Shown here piece after piece: positions 8,795 through 17,973 of a DNA stretch of 32,058 nt. Positions within the stretch are counted from its first letter, which is position 1. Each line of letters begins with the position of its first letter. The stretch covers positions 1 through 32,058 of the forward strand of contig DDTM01000018.1 of NCBI GenBank assembly GCA_002344075.1, written 5' to 3'. A program made the position numbers and the translations under genes. This DNA comes from Bacteroidetes bacterium UBA2364 (GTDB taxonomy: Bacteria; Bacteroidota; Rhodothermia; Rhodothermales; UBA2364). The notes under the pieces were generated by a model. It searched no databases. It worked only from the letters and a program-made list of their open reading frames with translations, and was not told the origin of the DNA.

Positions 8795-9694
8795 TTAGAG
8801 CGGATTGCTGATATAGTCCCCCCCTCGGCACGTCTTGAGGTAGTTCAAACTACGAACTTGCCCTGTCATTTCGAGCATATCTTTATACACAGGGTCGTGC
8901 CAACCTTCGATGTCTATACTTCCTTCAAAGCCCCCCAGCCGAAGTTCTGTAATCACATCATGCCAGTTACAATCCCCAAAACCTGGTGTTCTATGAAATG
9001 CAAAAGGTACGGTGCCATGAATACCATGAGTTGCGAGAACGTCCTTCCGGATGGTGGCACACTTGCCGTGTACATGGAAAATCCGGTTCGACCATTGCCG
9101 GATTTGCGGAACTGGATCTAAAAGCGCAATCATCTGATGGCAAGGCTCCCACTCTAATCCCAAGTTTTCATTTTTTACCGCATTGAACATACGCTCCCAA
9201 TGCTCGGGATGATGTGCAATATTCCAATCCCCAGTATGCCAAGTACCATCCATTGCACAATTTTCAAATGCCAGGCGGACACCAAAATCCTCCGCTAAGT
9301 TTGCAAGTGGCGAAAAAACCTGGTTGAATTTTGGTAAAGACGCCTCAATAGGTTGGTTGCGCATGCGTCCCGTAAATCCACAAACGACATCTGTTCCAAA
9401 TAGATGAGCATGGCGGATAAGCTGTTCCCAGCCAACGCGGGTCTCCTCATCTTCCGGCCCTTCCTCCAACGGATTGCCATAAATGCCAAGTGAACTAATC
9501 ACTGCTCCGGTTCCCGATAAAAGTTCCCGTAGCTCCGTTGCCAGTTGCGTCAGGTCTGTGTCTCCCAGCGTTCGCCACCAGGTAAGTTCAAAACTTTCAA
9601 AGCCATGCGGTAGTATTTGACGGATATAAGACACCGGATGATTGGCTCCAGAGACCAGAGTGCCGATTCGGATACCCAGTTCAGGCGTAAACAT
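8795..9694 (-). CDS. Sugar phosphate isomerase/epimerase family TIM-barrel protein
   Basis: A 299-residue protein of the xylose isomerase-like TIM-barrel family (AP endonuclease family 2). Metal-ligand motifs are present in order: FENCAMDG (Glu), GLEWEPCHQM (where relatives have WDPSH), IFHVHGKCA (His-x-His) and DIEGWHDP (Glu). Members isomerise or epimerise sugars or dehydrate inosose; the specific reaction cannot be read. The start ATG at 9694 is followed directly by a normal first beta strand (ELGIRIGTLVS). It is the first gene of a probable three-gene minus-strand transcript, with 97 bases before the amidotransferase. Its promoter region contains the GATAAAT tandem repeat. Confidence 0.85.
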   Translation of the reverse strand: MFTPELGIRIGTLVSGANHPVSYIRQILPHGFESFELTWWRTLGDTDLTQLATELRELLSGTGAVISSLGIYGNPLEEGPEDEETRVGWEQLIRHAHLFGTDVVCGFTGRMRNQPIEASLPKFNQVFSPLANLAEDFGVRLAFENCAMDGTWHTGDWNIAHHPEHWERMFNAVKNENLGLEWEPCHQMIALLDPVPQIRQWSNRIFHVHGKCATIRKDVLATHGIHGTVPFAFHRTPGFGDCNWHDVITELRLGGFEGSIDIEGWHDPVYKDMLEMTGQVRSLNYLKTCRGGDYISNPL

Positions 9695-9708
9695 GATCGT
9701 ATATTTTT

Positions 9709-9736
9709 GATAAATGATAAATGATAAATGATAAAA
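9709..9736. repeat. Heptanucleotide tandem repeat (GATAAAT)x4
   Basis: Three exact GATAAAT units followed by a fourth, GATAAAA. It lies in the 115-base divergent intergenic region, 15 bases upstream of the minus-strand isomerase start and 74 bases upstream of the plus-strand DUF5686 start. Confidence 0.9.
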
Positions 9737-9809
9737 TATAAAAGTACAACAAATTTACTTCGGTTCACGTTGTGGACTTTGGTATCTTCTACGAAAAACA
9801 ACGCGCCTA

Positions 9810-11570
9810 ATGATGTTTCATCAAAATGTCCGACTTCTAATACTTTTTTTGTTTTTCTTCCCTGTCGGCATTTCCAGTGCACAAAATTTTTCGGGAAGGG
9901 TCATAGACGCAGAAACACGCAAGCCCTTAAATGCCGCTTCCGTCTTGATCGAGGGCCAATTTAGCGGCCTCAAGACCGACGAAAACGGACGTTTCTTCAT
10001 TCAGGTGAATCGCATCCCCTTTACATTAGTGATCCGGTATGTGGGCTATGAATCTGCAAAACTCATTTTCCCAAGGCTTCCTTCACAACCAATTATCGTC
10101 CAGCTCCGTCCAGTCAGTGTGCCTTTAGAAGTGGAGATTTCAGGCGAGGACCCTGCAGTAGGCATTATGCGCAACGTGATTGCCCGAAAAAGCCAGTTTT
10201 ATGAATCGTGGGCAACCTATCAGGCAGAAATGTATGCCCGTTTTTCTCTTTGGGCTGGCCAAGAACTCGTCCAAATCAAAGAATCTAATGCGGATGTCTA
10301 TGGGTATGGTGGTTCCGAATTCAAAGAGTGGGTCCGTGCGTATCGAAACATCCCACAAACCGAAGAATCTTTCCGCTTTGCAGACCGCGAGCCGATGATC
10401 AATTTCTACAACGATTTGGTTTTGGTACAAGGCCGTTACCTACCCGGACCCACTCACCCGCGTGCCTTAACCTTATACAAATTCCGCCTTGGTAAAAAAA
10501 CGACCACCCATCAAGGCGAACAGGCAGAAATATTTTTCACTCCCGCACAATCCGAGGTAGCATCATTTTCCGGAAACCTGACTGTTGACCTAAATGACTA
10601 TGTACTAACTGAAATTTATGCACGTCCATATCAGTTGACGACGGATGGTGTAGTGAAAGATTATGAGGCCACCTATCGGCAAAAATTTGAAACTTGGCTT
10701 TTGGATGTACAGGTTCCCGTAACCCTTGATATAGAGGGCCGTGTTCTCATGGGCAAAGCGGGTGTACGGTATCCTTTGGTCCGATTTAAACAGCAAAACA
10801 AATTATTTAACATCCGATTGAATGAGCCTATTCCAGACTCGCTCATGCAGAAAGCAGGTATTTCATTTACAGAACCTGGCGCAGGACGCAGAACACCGTT
10901 ACTTCGCCGCATTCAGGACGTTCTTCCTTATGATGCAGAGCAGTATGCATTTGCATCACGTGCGGATACCCGCCTCTCCTTGTCTTCCCAAATTAAAGCA
11001 GATGGTTTTTTAGCACCGTACTTGGGAGAGTCGGTCGTAAACAAACCTATGAATACAGGTGAAAGAATTTTAGAAACCGTGAGTAAAGTATTACCCTTTC
11101 TGGGTTTAGGAGGACTTAATGCAGCCATGCCCAACCTTCGATGGAAACCTAAAGATGTATTTGCAGAGCTCGAACTTGTGCGCGGTTTGGGGGTGCGTGT
11201 ATGGGCTGACCAATTCCCTATCTTGAAGGAAAACAAATTCGATGCCTCCAGATACTGGCGGCTTAAAAGTAACCTCATGCTTGGAGAACGTACCCCACAA
11301 TCTACCCATTCAGCTGTGCACAACCTTATTCAAAGCCCATTCGATGCAACCAAAGATCGTTGTCTGGTGGCCCATGTCTTAGAGCACGGCTTTAAAGCCC
11401 CTTTTTGGAAGAGGTATGGAAACACCTCTTCTTTAGGCTTGAGCCTCCAATACAATGCCTCTTCATCCATTCCGGGTAAATGGCCTTTGTCAAATGACCA
11501 AAAACCTGCATATCAATCACAAAGAAGCAGTTATCTACAATGGTTACTGACAGACAAATGTCTTTATTAA
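9810..11570 (+). CDS. DUF5686/carboxypeptidase-regulatory-like envelope protein, apparently C-terminally shortened
   Basis: Signal peptide at residues 1-26 (cleavage after SSA), then a carboxypeptidase D regulatory-like beta sandwich (about 28-105: GRVIDAETRKPLNAASVLIEG, TDENGRFFI, YVGYESAK). A DUF5686 region follows (YQAEMYARFSLWAG, NFYNDLVLV, GPTHPRALTLYKF). Bacteroidota relatives are usually about 800 residues or more and end in an outer-membrane beta-barrel. This one stops at 586 and its last 120 residues do not look like barrel strands, so it appears to have lost the barrel. I read the other two frames past 11100 and found no continuation. Its stop shares a TTAA with the convergent Nif3-like gene. 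The function of the family is not established; it is probably envelope-located. Confidence 0.8.
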   Translation: MMFHQNVRLLILFLFFFPVGISSAQNFSGRVIDAETRKPLNAASVLIEGQFSGLKTDENGRFFIQVNRIPFTLVIRYVGYESAKLIFPRLPSQPIIVQLRPVSVPLEVEISGEDPAVGIMRNVIARKSQFYESWATYQAEMYARFSLWAGQELVQIKESNADVYGYGGSEFKEWVRAYRNIPQTEESFRFADREPMINFYNDLVLVQGRYLPGPTHPRALTLYKFRLGKKTTTHQGEQAEIFFTPAQSEVASFSGNLTVDLNDYVLTEIYARPYQLTTDGVVKDYEATYRQKFETWLLDVQVPVTLDIEGRVLMGKAGVRYPLVRFKQQNKLFNIRLNEPIPDSLMQKAGISFTEPGAGRRTPLLRRIQDVLPYDAEQYAFASRADTRLSLSSQIKADGFLAPYLGESVVNKPMNTGERILETVSKVLPFLGLGGLNAAMPNLRWKPKDVFAELELVRGLGVRVWADQFPILKENKFDASRYWRLKSNLMLGERTPQSTHSAVHNLIQSPFDATKDRCLVAHVLEHGFKAPFWKRYGNTSSLGLSLQYNASSSIPGKWPLSNDQKPAYQSQRSSYLQWLLTDKCLY

Positions 11571-12694
11571 TATTTTCGGATGTATAATCTCGTAGGATTG
11601 GTGGAATGGCGCGTTCGGTGTACCTGTACATCTGGCTGGAGCGCTATCAATCGAGACACAACCAATTCCTCGGTAATCCATTCACTTTCATAATGCCCCA
11701 CATCTGCCAATGCCATACGCGGCTTGCCCCGATCATCTAGGACCTCAAAATTAAGATGGTAGGTTAAATCTCCTGTAATGTACAAGTCGGCATCTGAGCG
11801 TTGGGCCAAAGCAATAAAACTACCCCCTGAGCCGCCACAAACCGCAACTTTCTTGATCGGCATTTCAGCATTGCCTACCACTCTAATGGCACGTGTCTTT
11901 AGTCGTTCACATATAATTTCCAAGTATTTATCCAAAGTGATGGTCTCCTGTAGTTCACCAATAGCCCCTAAACCGTAATTCTGAGAAGGTTGTAATGCAG
12001 GGAAAACGTGGTAGGCAACCTCTTCATAGGGATGAGCCGATTGGATAGCATGTAGCACACCATGAAGTCGCCATTTTTCAACCTGACACTCAATTCGTAT
12101 TTCCGGTTCTGCATGTAGCTTGCCCTCAGTTCCCACAAAAGGCTTGGCAGCCATTCTTGGCCGAAAGTACCCCGTTCCTTTAGAAGAGAATGCACAGGCG
12201 TCATAATTACCAATAAGACCTGCCCCAGCCGAGGCCATTGCCAACTGTACCGATTCTGCATGGGCTTCTGGGACATATACCACAAGGACTTGCAAAACAT
12301 CTTCCTTCTGATCCAAAAACTGTACATTTCTAAGACCTAACAGACCCGCAAGTGCAAAAGAAACCCCATTTCGGGCATTATCAAGATTGGTGTGAAGTGC
12401 ATAATGAGCTAATTTTGACTCGGCGAGACGAAGCGCCAAACCGGGAACATAGCTCATATCCGTAAGATGTCTTATCGGGCGAAAAATATTAGGGTGATGT
12501 GTAACAATCAAATTCGCACCCACCTCAAGGGCTTCATCAATGACATCATGGGTTAGATCCAACGCCACCAAAACCCCTGATACTGGCGTATTCATCCGCC
12601 CAACCTGAAGTCCAACATTATCATAAGATTCTGCAACTGCGCGGGGTGCCCAATTTTCGAGTGAATAGGCAACTTCTTTTATCGTGATCATCAT
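11567..12694 (-). CDS. Nif3-like dinuclear metal-centre protein (YbgI/YqfO family)
   Basis: Long form (about 375 residues) of the Nif3/YbgI family, annotated elsewhere as GTP cyclohydrolase 1 type 2 homologue. Metal-site motifs are complete: LIVTHHPNIF, ALHTNLDNARNGVSFAL and DVGHYESEW. A PII/CutA-like insert lies in the middle (LQVLVVYVPEAHAESVQLAMASAGAG to HPYEEVAYHVFPAL). Long members form toroidal hexamers; the physiological role is debated. The frame is open to a TTG at 12721, but the ATG at 12694 (MMITIKEVAYSLENWAP) matches the family N terminus, and a promoter-like TATCTTG lies at 12719-12725. It ends tail-to-tail with the DUF5686 gene, overlapping 4 bases. Confidence 0.9.
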   Translation of the reverse strand: MMITIKEVAYSLENWAPRAVAESYDNVGLQVGRMNTPVSGVLVALDLTHDVIDEALEVGANLIVTHHPNIFRPIRHLTDMSYVPGLALRLAESKLAHYALHTNLDNARNGVSFALAGLLGLRNVQFLDQKEDVLQVLVVYVPEAHAESVQLAMASAGAGLIGNYDACAFSSKGTGYFRPRMAAKPFVGTEGKLHAEPEIRIECQVEKWRLHGVLHAIQSAHPYEEVAYHVFPALQPSQNYGLGAIGELQETITLDKYLEIICERLKTRAIRVVGNAEMPIKKVAVCGGSGGSFIALAQRSDADLYITGDLTYHLNFEVLDDRGKPRMALADVGHYESEWITEELVVSRLIALQPDVQVHRTRHSTNPTRLYIRKY

Positions 12695-12754
12695 CGCATC
12701 TTTTTTACTAAAAGAAATCAAGATACTATCGGATCGCTTCCGCTTGCAATGGCA

Positions 12755-13279
12755 TCAGGCAGCTTGTGTCATTAGATATGCACCATACGGACGAAGCGGT
12801 AAACCGGACTTTGAGGCCACACGCCAATTGGTATGGGCCTCGGTAGAACATACATCGCACGCCCCTAAATTAATTCTTCCCCGCTCGCTGAATAAATTGG
12901 GGAATTTTCCTGCTACAAAAGCGACAAAGGCGTCTGGTTGTTCGTAAACGGCTTGTTCATCAGCAAATATCAACGCATCAAGCCCATAATCGTCTGCGAT
13001 GACCTGAATCGCCTGATCATCCATTGGTTCAGGCCCAATAAGCAGACCTATATTTTGGTAATGAGAAGACAATTGGCTTAATGCAAATGGCGTATCTGTC
13101 CGCCAAGAAGCCAGCCGTCGAAGAACTGTCTGTGGCTTGAGATGTTTTCTTAGTATCCAAAAAACATCCTCAGACAATACCTCGCCAGCAGGTGCAGGAA
13201 AAGTATATTGGCAAACTGCTTCGACAAGAAGGGCAGGATTAGATACAAAATGTGCAGATAAAGGGTGTAAGGTTGACAT
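12755..13279 (-). CDS. Hypothetical protein, 174 residues
   Basis: I do not recognise the family. The protein looks soluble, with no signal peptide or membrane segment. The first 60 residues look helical (LLVEAVCQYTF, VFWILRKHLKPQTVLRRLASW). The middle has alternating strand/helix character (NIGLLIGPEPMDDQAIQVIADDYGLDALIFADEQAVYE). The C terminus has one CxxC (GACDVCSTEAHTNWR). The ATG is preceded by a perfect AGGAGGT at 13284-13290 with 4-base spacing, the clearest Shine-Dalgarno in this window, which strongly supports the start. It lies 60 bases upstream of the Nif3-like gene on the same strand and may be cotranscribed with it. Confidence 0.7.
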   Translation of the reverse strand: MSTLHPLSAHFVSNPALLVEAVCQYTFPAPAGEVLSEDVFWILRKHLKPQTVLRRLASWRTDTPFALSQLSSHYQNIGLLIGPEPMDDQAIQVIADDYGLDALIFADEQAVYEQPDAFVAFVAGKFPNLFSERGRINLGACDVCSTEAHTNWRVASKSGLPLRPYGAYLMTQAA

Positions 13280-13283
13280 CGGG

Positions 13284-13290
13284 ACCTCCT
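13284..13290 (-). promoter_or_regulatory. Strong Shine-Dalgarno site for the 174-residue hypothetical protein
   Basis: AGGAGGT on the minus strand with CCCG between it and the ATG at 13279. Most other genes in the window lack any such site, so this one is exceptional and fixes the start. Confidence 0.8.
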
Positions 13291-13365
13291 ATAAATTTTA
13301 TCTTGATGTTGATCTATGATAAATTTGGAGATATGCCAACGTATTGTCACAGTGTCACAACTGTT

Positions 13366-14739
13366 TTACATATTCTTTTTGAGCGTTTCATCTGGGATTT
13401 TTGCCAATGCCATGCCCTCTTCTTCGTCCACACGACGCAAGAGTATCCAGCCCAAGGCAAAAAGTACAATAAGAACCGCAATACCAGCACGTTGCGGTGC
13501 AAAAGGTGCTTTCCCAGCAAAGAGTTGTTCAACCAAAATGGTCACATTTCCAAATAGGAATGGCCCCAAGAACGAAGTAGCCTTACCGGAAAAAGCAAAA
13601 AAGCCATAGAATTCACTTTCTTTTTCTGGTGGTACAAAGCGTCCCATTAAAGAGCGGCTTGCCGACTGATTGGGTCCTGCAAATATTCCCACCAAAATTC
13701 CAGCAATCCAAAAGGTAGTTTTATCTGGTGCAACAGTGGCCAAAGTGACCGCAATCAGTAAGCCCCAGATACTATAGGAAATGGTTTTTTTACCTCCCAG
13801 TTTATCATCTAAGAATCCAAATAAGGCTGCCCCAATACCTGCCATCACATTCAAAACAATCCCAAAGACCATAATTTCTTCGGTGCTGAAGTGTAGCACA
13901 ACCGTTGCATAAACGGCACCCATCGAAAAAATAGTGACCAAAGCATCGTTATAAAACAGATTGGCAATTAGAAAACGAACCAATTGACGGTACTTTTTGA
14001 TTTCGCCTGCCGTCTCCTTAATGCGTTGATACGATTCGGCAATCAAATTTACATCTTTGGTGTTGGTTCTATACTTTCCAGGCTCTTTTACCCAAATGAA
14101 AATGGGGATACAAAAGAGGAGCATCCATACCCCTACCAATAGATTGGTGGCACGGATATGTTCGGAAGCTTCTGTACTAAAACCGAACCAAGGTGCTTCT
14201 GGTTGAATGAAACCCACCAATGCCAGTATCATGCACAATAACCCTCCTACGTATCCAAACCCCCAACCAAGCCCAGAAATCCGGCCAATTTTTTCGGCTG
14301 GTGCGATGTCTGGTAAAAAAGAATTGTAAAAGGAGCATCCTAACTCGAAGGCGATATTGCCCACAATAAACCAAAATAGCGCGGTAAAGGCTGCATGTGG
14401 CAAGCCGTGTTCGTGTTGCCATTCGTATGGTTTTTGAAAATATAACATAAAGGAGGCCAGAACACAGATAAGAGTAGCAACAAGTAGAAACGCCTTGCGC
14501 TTATTCGTCCGATCTGCTGCGGCGCCAAGTAGCGGCGACAACAATGCTACCGTTACGGCGGTAAAAGAAACCCCAATGGACCATAACCAAGTTCCATCTA
14601 ACTCGGAAGCAGCCATTACCTTGGCATAATACGTGGCATAAATAAAGGTAACGATCAGGGTTGTAAAGGCCGAGTTTCCAAAATCATAGAAATACCAAGC
14701 CCAAACCGCCTTCCGGTTGTGGTTTACATTTTCTGCCAT
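13366..14739 (-). CDS. MFS transporter, UMF1/Atg22-like family
   Basis: A 457-residue protein with about 12 predicted membrane segments. The N-terminal AVWAWYFYDFGNSAFTTLIVTFIYATYY matches the UMF1 family hallmark WYxYDFANSAF. It also has the MFS loop 2-3 basic motif (GAAADRTNKRKAFLL) and a second related motif in the C-terminal half (GFLDDKLGGKKT). Members are inner-membrane permeases related to the yeast vacuolar amino-acid exporter Atg22; substrates in bacteria are mostly unknown. The ATG at 14739 is the natural start. It is followed by the 174-residue hypothetical gene after 86 bases on the same strand. Confidence 0.9.
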   Translation of the reverse strand: MAENVNHNRKAVWAWYFYDFGNSAFTTLIVTFIYATYYAKVMAASELDGTWLWSIGVSFTAVTVALLSPLLGAAADRTNKRKAFLLVATLICVLASFMLYFQKPYEWQHEHGLPHAAFTALFWFIVGNIAFELGCSFYNSFLPDIAPAEKIGRISGLGWGFGYVGGLLCMILALVGFIQPEAPWFGFSTEASEHIRATNLLVGVWMLLFCIPIFIWVKEPGKYRTNTKDVNLIAESYQRIKETAGEIKKYRQLVRFLIANLFYNDALVTIFSMGAVYATVVLHFSTEEIMVFGIVLNVMAGIGAALFGFLDDKLGGKKTISYSIWGLLIAVTLATVAPDKTTFWIAGILVGIFAGPNQSASRSLMGRFVPPEKESEFYGFFAFSGKATSFLGPFLFGNVTILVEQLFAGKAPFAPQRAGIAVLIVLFALGWILLRRVDEEEGMALAKIPDETLKKNM

Positions 14740-14851
14740 AACCTGTTTATTTAATATGTGAAGAAAAACGAAAGGTACTGCAAATGTTAATTCAGAACAA
14801 AGCCTTTTCTATCTTCGTGTCAAAAGATTGCGTTTCGGTAACGATTTCGGT

Positions 14852-14859
14852 TATCTTCT
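14852..14859 (+). promoter_or_regulatory. Possible -10/-7 element of the tRNA-Arg promoter
   Basis: TATCTTCT lies 7 bases before the tRNA 5' end, with ATTG at 14827-14830, 21 bases upstream, as a possible -33. The same TATCTTC heptamer recurs upstream of other genes in the window. Tentative. Confidence 0.35.
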
Positions 14860-14866
14860 TTTTTTT

Positions 14867-14940
<74 letters not shown>

Positions 14941-14945
14941 CAACG

Positions 14946-14984
14946 AAAAGCCCCGGCAGTCAGAGATGATTATCGGGGTTTTTT
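14946..14984. terminator. Terminator between tRNA-Arg and mutS 3' end
   Basis: AAAAGCCCCG at 14946-14955 pairs with CGGGG plus a six-T run at 14974-14984. It ends the tRNA transcript on the plus strand, and the matching A-run could let it act for mutS on the minus strand. Confidence 0.8.
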
Positions 14985-15004
14985 CTATTTCTGTAAAAAG
15001 AAGT

Positions 15005-17857
15005 TTATCCCTCTTTTGCCTTTCGCTGCAAAAAGGAAAGTTGCATCATCGCCTCGATCGGCGTGAGGCGGTTCAGGTCAATTTCTAAGAGTAGTTCCTT
15101 AATTTCAGAGGCAACAGGGTCGGCATCCGAGAAAAGACTCATTTGAGAAAAACTGGAGACTGGTACCTGACTTGCTCGAACGTGTTGAAGTTTGGGGCCT
15201 ATGGTCCTGGTTTCGCTGCTTGGCTCAACGGTAGGCTCAGCGCGGTCAAGATTGGAAACGGGAACTTGGTTGGCCACAGTAAGAGGCTCTTCAGACGGAG
15301 GATTGGACAAAGGTCCATCTAAATAATCATCAATCTGCGATGAACGATTAATTGTTTGTAGTCTCACATCCCCGAAAGACCTCTCGGCCAATTCTGTCAC
15401 CTCCAATCGTTGGGCTTCTAAGCTCTGTAAAATCTCCTTCGCCCTATCAATAACGGGCATGGGCAATCCTGCCATACGAGCAACCTCAATACCGTAGCTA
15501 GAATCGGCCCCACCCGGCACAAGTTTTCGGAGAAAAATAACCCGCCCATTGTGTTCCTGTACCTGTACCCGTGCATTCCGAATCCGTTCACAGCGATCCG
15601 CAAGTGCATTTAGTTCGTGGTAATGGGTTGCAAAAAGTGTTCTTGCAGCAATAGCCGGGTTATCATGAATATACTCGGCAATGGCCCAAGCAATAGACAT
15701 ACCATCGAATGTACTTGTTCCACGTCCTACTTCATCCAATAAGATCAATGACTTAGGCGAAGCATTATTCAAAATATTCGCTGTTTCATTCATTTCCACC
15801 AAGAAGGTGCTCTCTCCTGCCGCAAGGTTATCAGAAGCTCCCACACGGGTAAATATTTTATCTACAACTCCAACCGATGCATGGCTGGCCGGAACAAAAC
15901 TACCCACCTGTGCAAGCAAGACGATCAGGGCGGTTTGTCTTAAAATCACACTTTTACCAGCCATATTGGGTCCGGTTATCATCAACATTTGTGCTTCCCC
16001 GCTCGATAGTCGAACGGAGTTTGGGATAAATGGTTCACCTGGCGGCAAGGTTCGCTCCACAACTGGATGTCGGCCCTCCACAATGTCTAATTTCTCTCCG
16101 TCATGGACCTTCGGTCTGGTGTATCCATACCTCGCAGCCACCTCAGCCAGCGAGGCAAAACAATCCAACATCGCCAATAACTGGGCATTTTTCTGGATAG
16201 ATTCGGTTTCTTCGGCAATGGCCAAGCGCAATTCATTAAAAAGTACTTGCTCCAAACCACTGATTTTTTCCTCGGCAGTCAGGATTTTTTCCTCATACTC
16301 CTTCAGTGCAGGTGTGATATACCGCTCGGCATTGACGAGGGTTTGTTTACGAATATAATCTGCTGGAACTTTATCTTTATGCGCATTGGTGATCTCGATA
16401 TAATATCCAAAAACATTGTTAAAGCTGACTTTAAGCGAGGGGATTCCGGTTCTTTCGATTTCTTTTTGACGCATCTCGGAAAGCCAATCTTTGCCAGAGG
16501 TGGCAATCCGCCGCAATTCATCCAGTTCTGAATGAAAACCAGTTCGAAACATCCCCCCCTCGGTGATAGATGCTGGTGCATCTTCCATCAGTGCATCGTC
16601 TAAGCGATCTACAACCTCGGCACACAATAACAGATGGTCTCCTAAGCCACGCAAAGAAGTGGTTTTGGCTGTTCTTAAAAGGGTTTTGAGTGATGGAATT
16701 TGCCTCAAGGTCAATTTGAGGTACACCAATTCTCGCGGCGTGGCACGTGCTGTACTGATTTTAGCAATAATCCGCTCCAAGTCCCCAACTTGTGCCAGTT
16801 CGTCTCGAATATATTGTCGCAAGGAGTGGTTTTCGACCAATTCTCCTACGGCATCCAGTCGTTTACCAATGTTCTCAATATTTCGCAATGGACGCACCAA
16901 CCACTTCCTCAACAGCCGGCCTCCTGGCGGAGTTTGGGTATGGTCTAATATCTGAATCAACGAGCCATCACGCCCTCCATCCTGCATCGAAGCAACCAAC
17001 TCAAGATTTCGTTTGGTTTGAGGATCCAGCGAGATATAGTCTTCATTTGAAAAGCGAATCAATCGGCGGATGTGTGGTAATTTTCCTTTTTGGGTTTCGT
17101 TCAGATAATGCAGTACCACCCCGGCGGCAATGACCCCCAATGGCATATTTTCGATACCAAAACCTTTCAACGAGTGTGTTTTAAAGTGCCGAAGCAATAC
17201 CTCATGGGCAAAATCAGCACCAAACGCCCAGTCCTCCATGGGAGTGGCGGTAAAGGATAATTTAGGCAACGTTTGCAACAGTGCTTTCGCCCGTTTATCA
17301 TACAGCAATTCGGCAGGAGAAATCGTTTGTAATAATTCGTGCAACTGCGACTCTGGGACCTCGGCAGTCGCAAACTCACCCGTTGTGGCATCTACAAACG
17401 AGAAGCCCACCCACCCCCGGTTTGCCCGATCTTGGCCCCAATGTACTGCTGCCAAATAATGAGATCTTTTAGGATCAAGTAGCCGATCACTGAACGCCAC
17501 ACCCGGTGTCACCACTTCAGTAACGTCTCGCTTTACCACCACTTTAGCCAATTTAGGGTCTTCCAATTGTTCACAAATAGCGACACGATGACCCGCAGCC
17601 ACCAGTTTGGGCAAATATTGGTCTAATGCCTTATAAGGAAACCCTGCTAAATCTATCTCCGACGCTTTGCCATTGGCCCTTTTGGTGAGGGTAATACCCA
17701 GAACACCGCTGGCAATCCGCGCATCTTCATCAAACGTTTCGTAGAAATCACCCATCCGATACAACAAGATGGCATTGGGATTCCGTTCTTTAATCTTCCA
17801 GTATTGCCGCATCAGCGGCGTGGCGTCTTTATCGTTCCACTTCTTCTTCTCGGCCAT
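15005..17857 (-). CDS. mutS: DNA mismatch repair protein MutS
   Basis: Mismatch-recognition ATPase of 950 residues, somewhat long for MutS. The mismatch-binding Phe-x-Glu is GDFYE (Phe38, Glu40). The connector, lever and clamp regions follow, then the ABC ATPase with Walker A TGPNMAGKS (about residue 628) and Walker B/signature LILLDEVGRGTSTFDG, then TLFATHYHEL. The extra length is a low-complexity linker (about 830-900). It leads to QMSLF at 905-909, which fits the beta-clamp-binding pentapeptide QxxLF, and a C-terminal oligomerisation helix (NRLTPIEAMMQLSFL). All core motifs are intact. A promoter-like TATCTTA lies at 17891-17897. mutL is not adjacent. Confidence 0.98.
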   Translation of the reverse strand: MAEKKKWNDKDATPLMRQYWKIKERNPNAILLYRMGDFYETFDEDARIASGVLGITLTKRANGKASEIDLAGFPYKALDQYLPKLVAAGHRVAICEQLEDPKLAKVVVKRDVTEVVTPGVAFSDRLLDPKRSHYLAAVHWGQDRANRGWVGFSFVDATTGEFATAEVPESQLHELLQTISPAELLYDKRAKALLQTLPKLSFTATPMEDWAFGADFAHEVLLRHFKTHSLKGFGIENMPLGVIAAGVVLHYLNETQKGKLPHIRRLIRFSNEDYISLDPQTKRNLELVASMQDGGRDGSLIQILDHTQTPPGGRLLRKWLVRPLRNIENIGKRLDAVGELVENHSLRQYIRDELAQVGDLERIIAKISTARATPRELVYLKLTLRQIPSLKTLLRTAKTTSLRGLGDHLLLCAEVVDRLDDALMEDAPASITEGGMFRTGFHSELDELRRIATSGKDWLSEMRQKEIERTGIPSLKVSFNNVFGYYIEITNAHKDKVPADYIRKQTLVNAERYITPALKEYEEKILTAEEKISGLEQVLFNELRLAIAEETESIQKNAQLLAMLDCFASLAEVAARYGYTRPKVHDGEKLDIVEGRHPVVERTLPPGEPFIPNSVRLSSGEAQMLMITGPNMAGKSVILRQTALIVLLAQVGSFVPASHASVGVVDKIFTRVGASDNLAAGESTFLVEMNETANILNNASPKSLILLDEVGRGTSTFDGMSIAWAIAEYIHDNPAIAARTLFATHYHELNALADRCERIRNARVQVQEHNGRVIFLRKLVPGGADSSYGIEVARMAGLPMPVIDRAKEILQSLEAQRLEVTELAERSFGDVRLQTINRSSQIDDYLDGPLSNPPSEEPLTVANQVPVSNLDRAEPTVEPSSETRTIGPKLQHVRASQVPVSSFSQMSLFSDADPVASEIKELLLEIDLNRLTPIEAMMQLSFLQRKAKEG

Positions 17858-17973
17858 TTTGAGTTAAGTTTTGGATTGGGTCAATTGTGTTAAGATACAA
17901 AATCCGTACAAAGCCGTTGCCAGAAATGATTCGAGAATACTAAACAAGACATGGGGGTTCGATGACAGTTATT

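Noticed and set aside
11100..11570. Frameshift restoring the DUF5686 barrel
   Set aside because: I read the other two plus-strand frames. Both are broken by stops and show no barrel-like pattern, so a simple frameshift is not supported.
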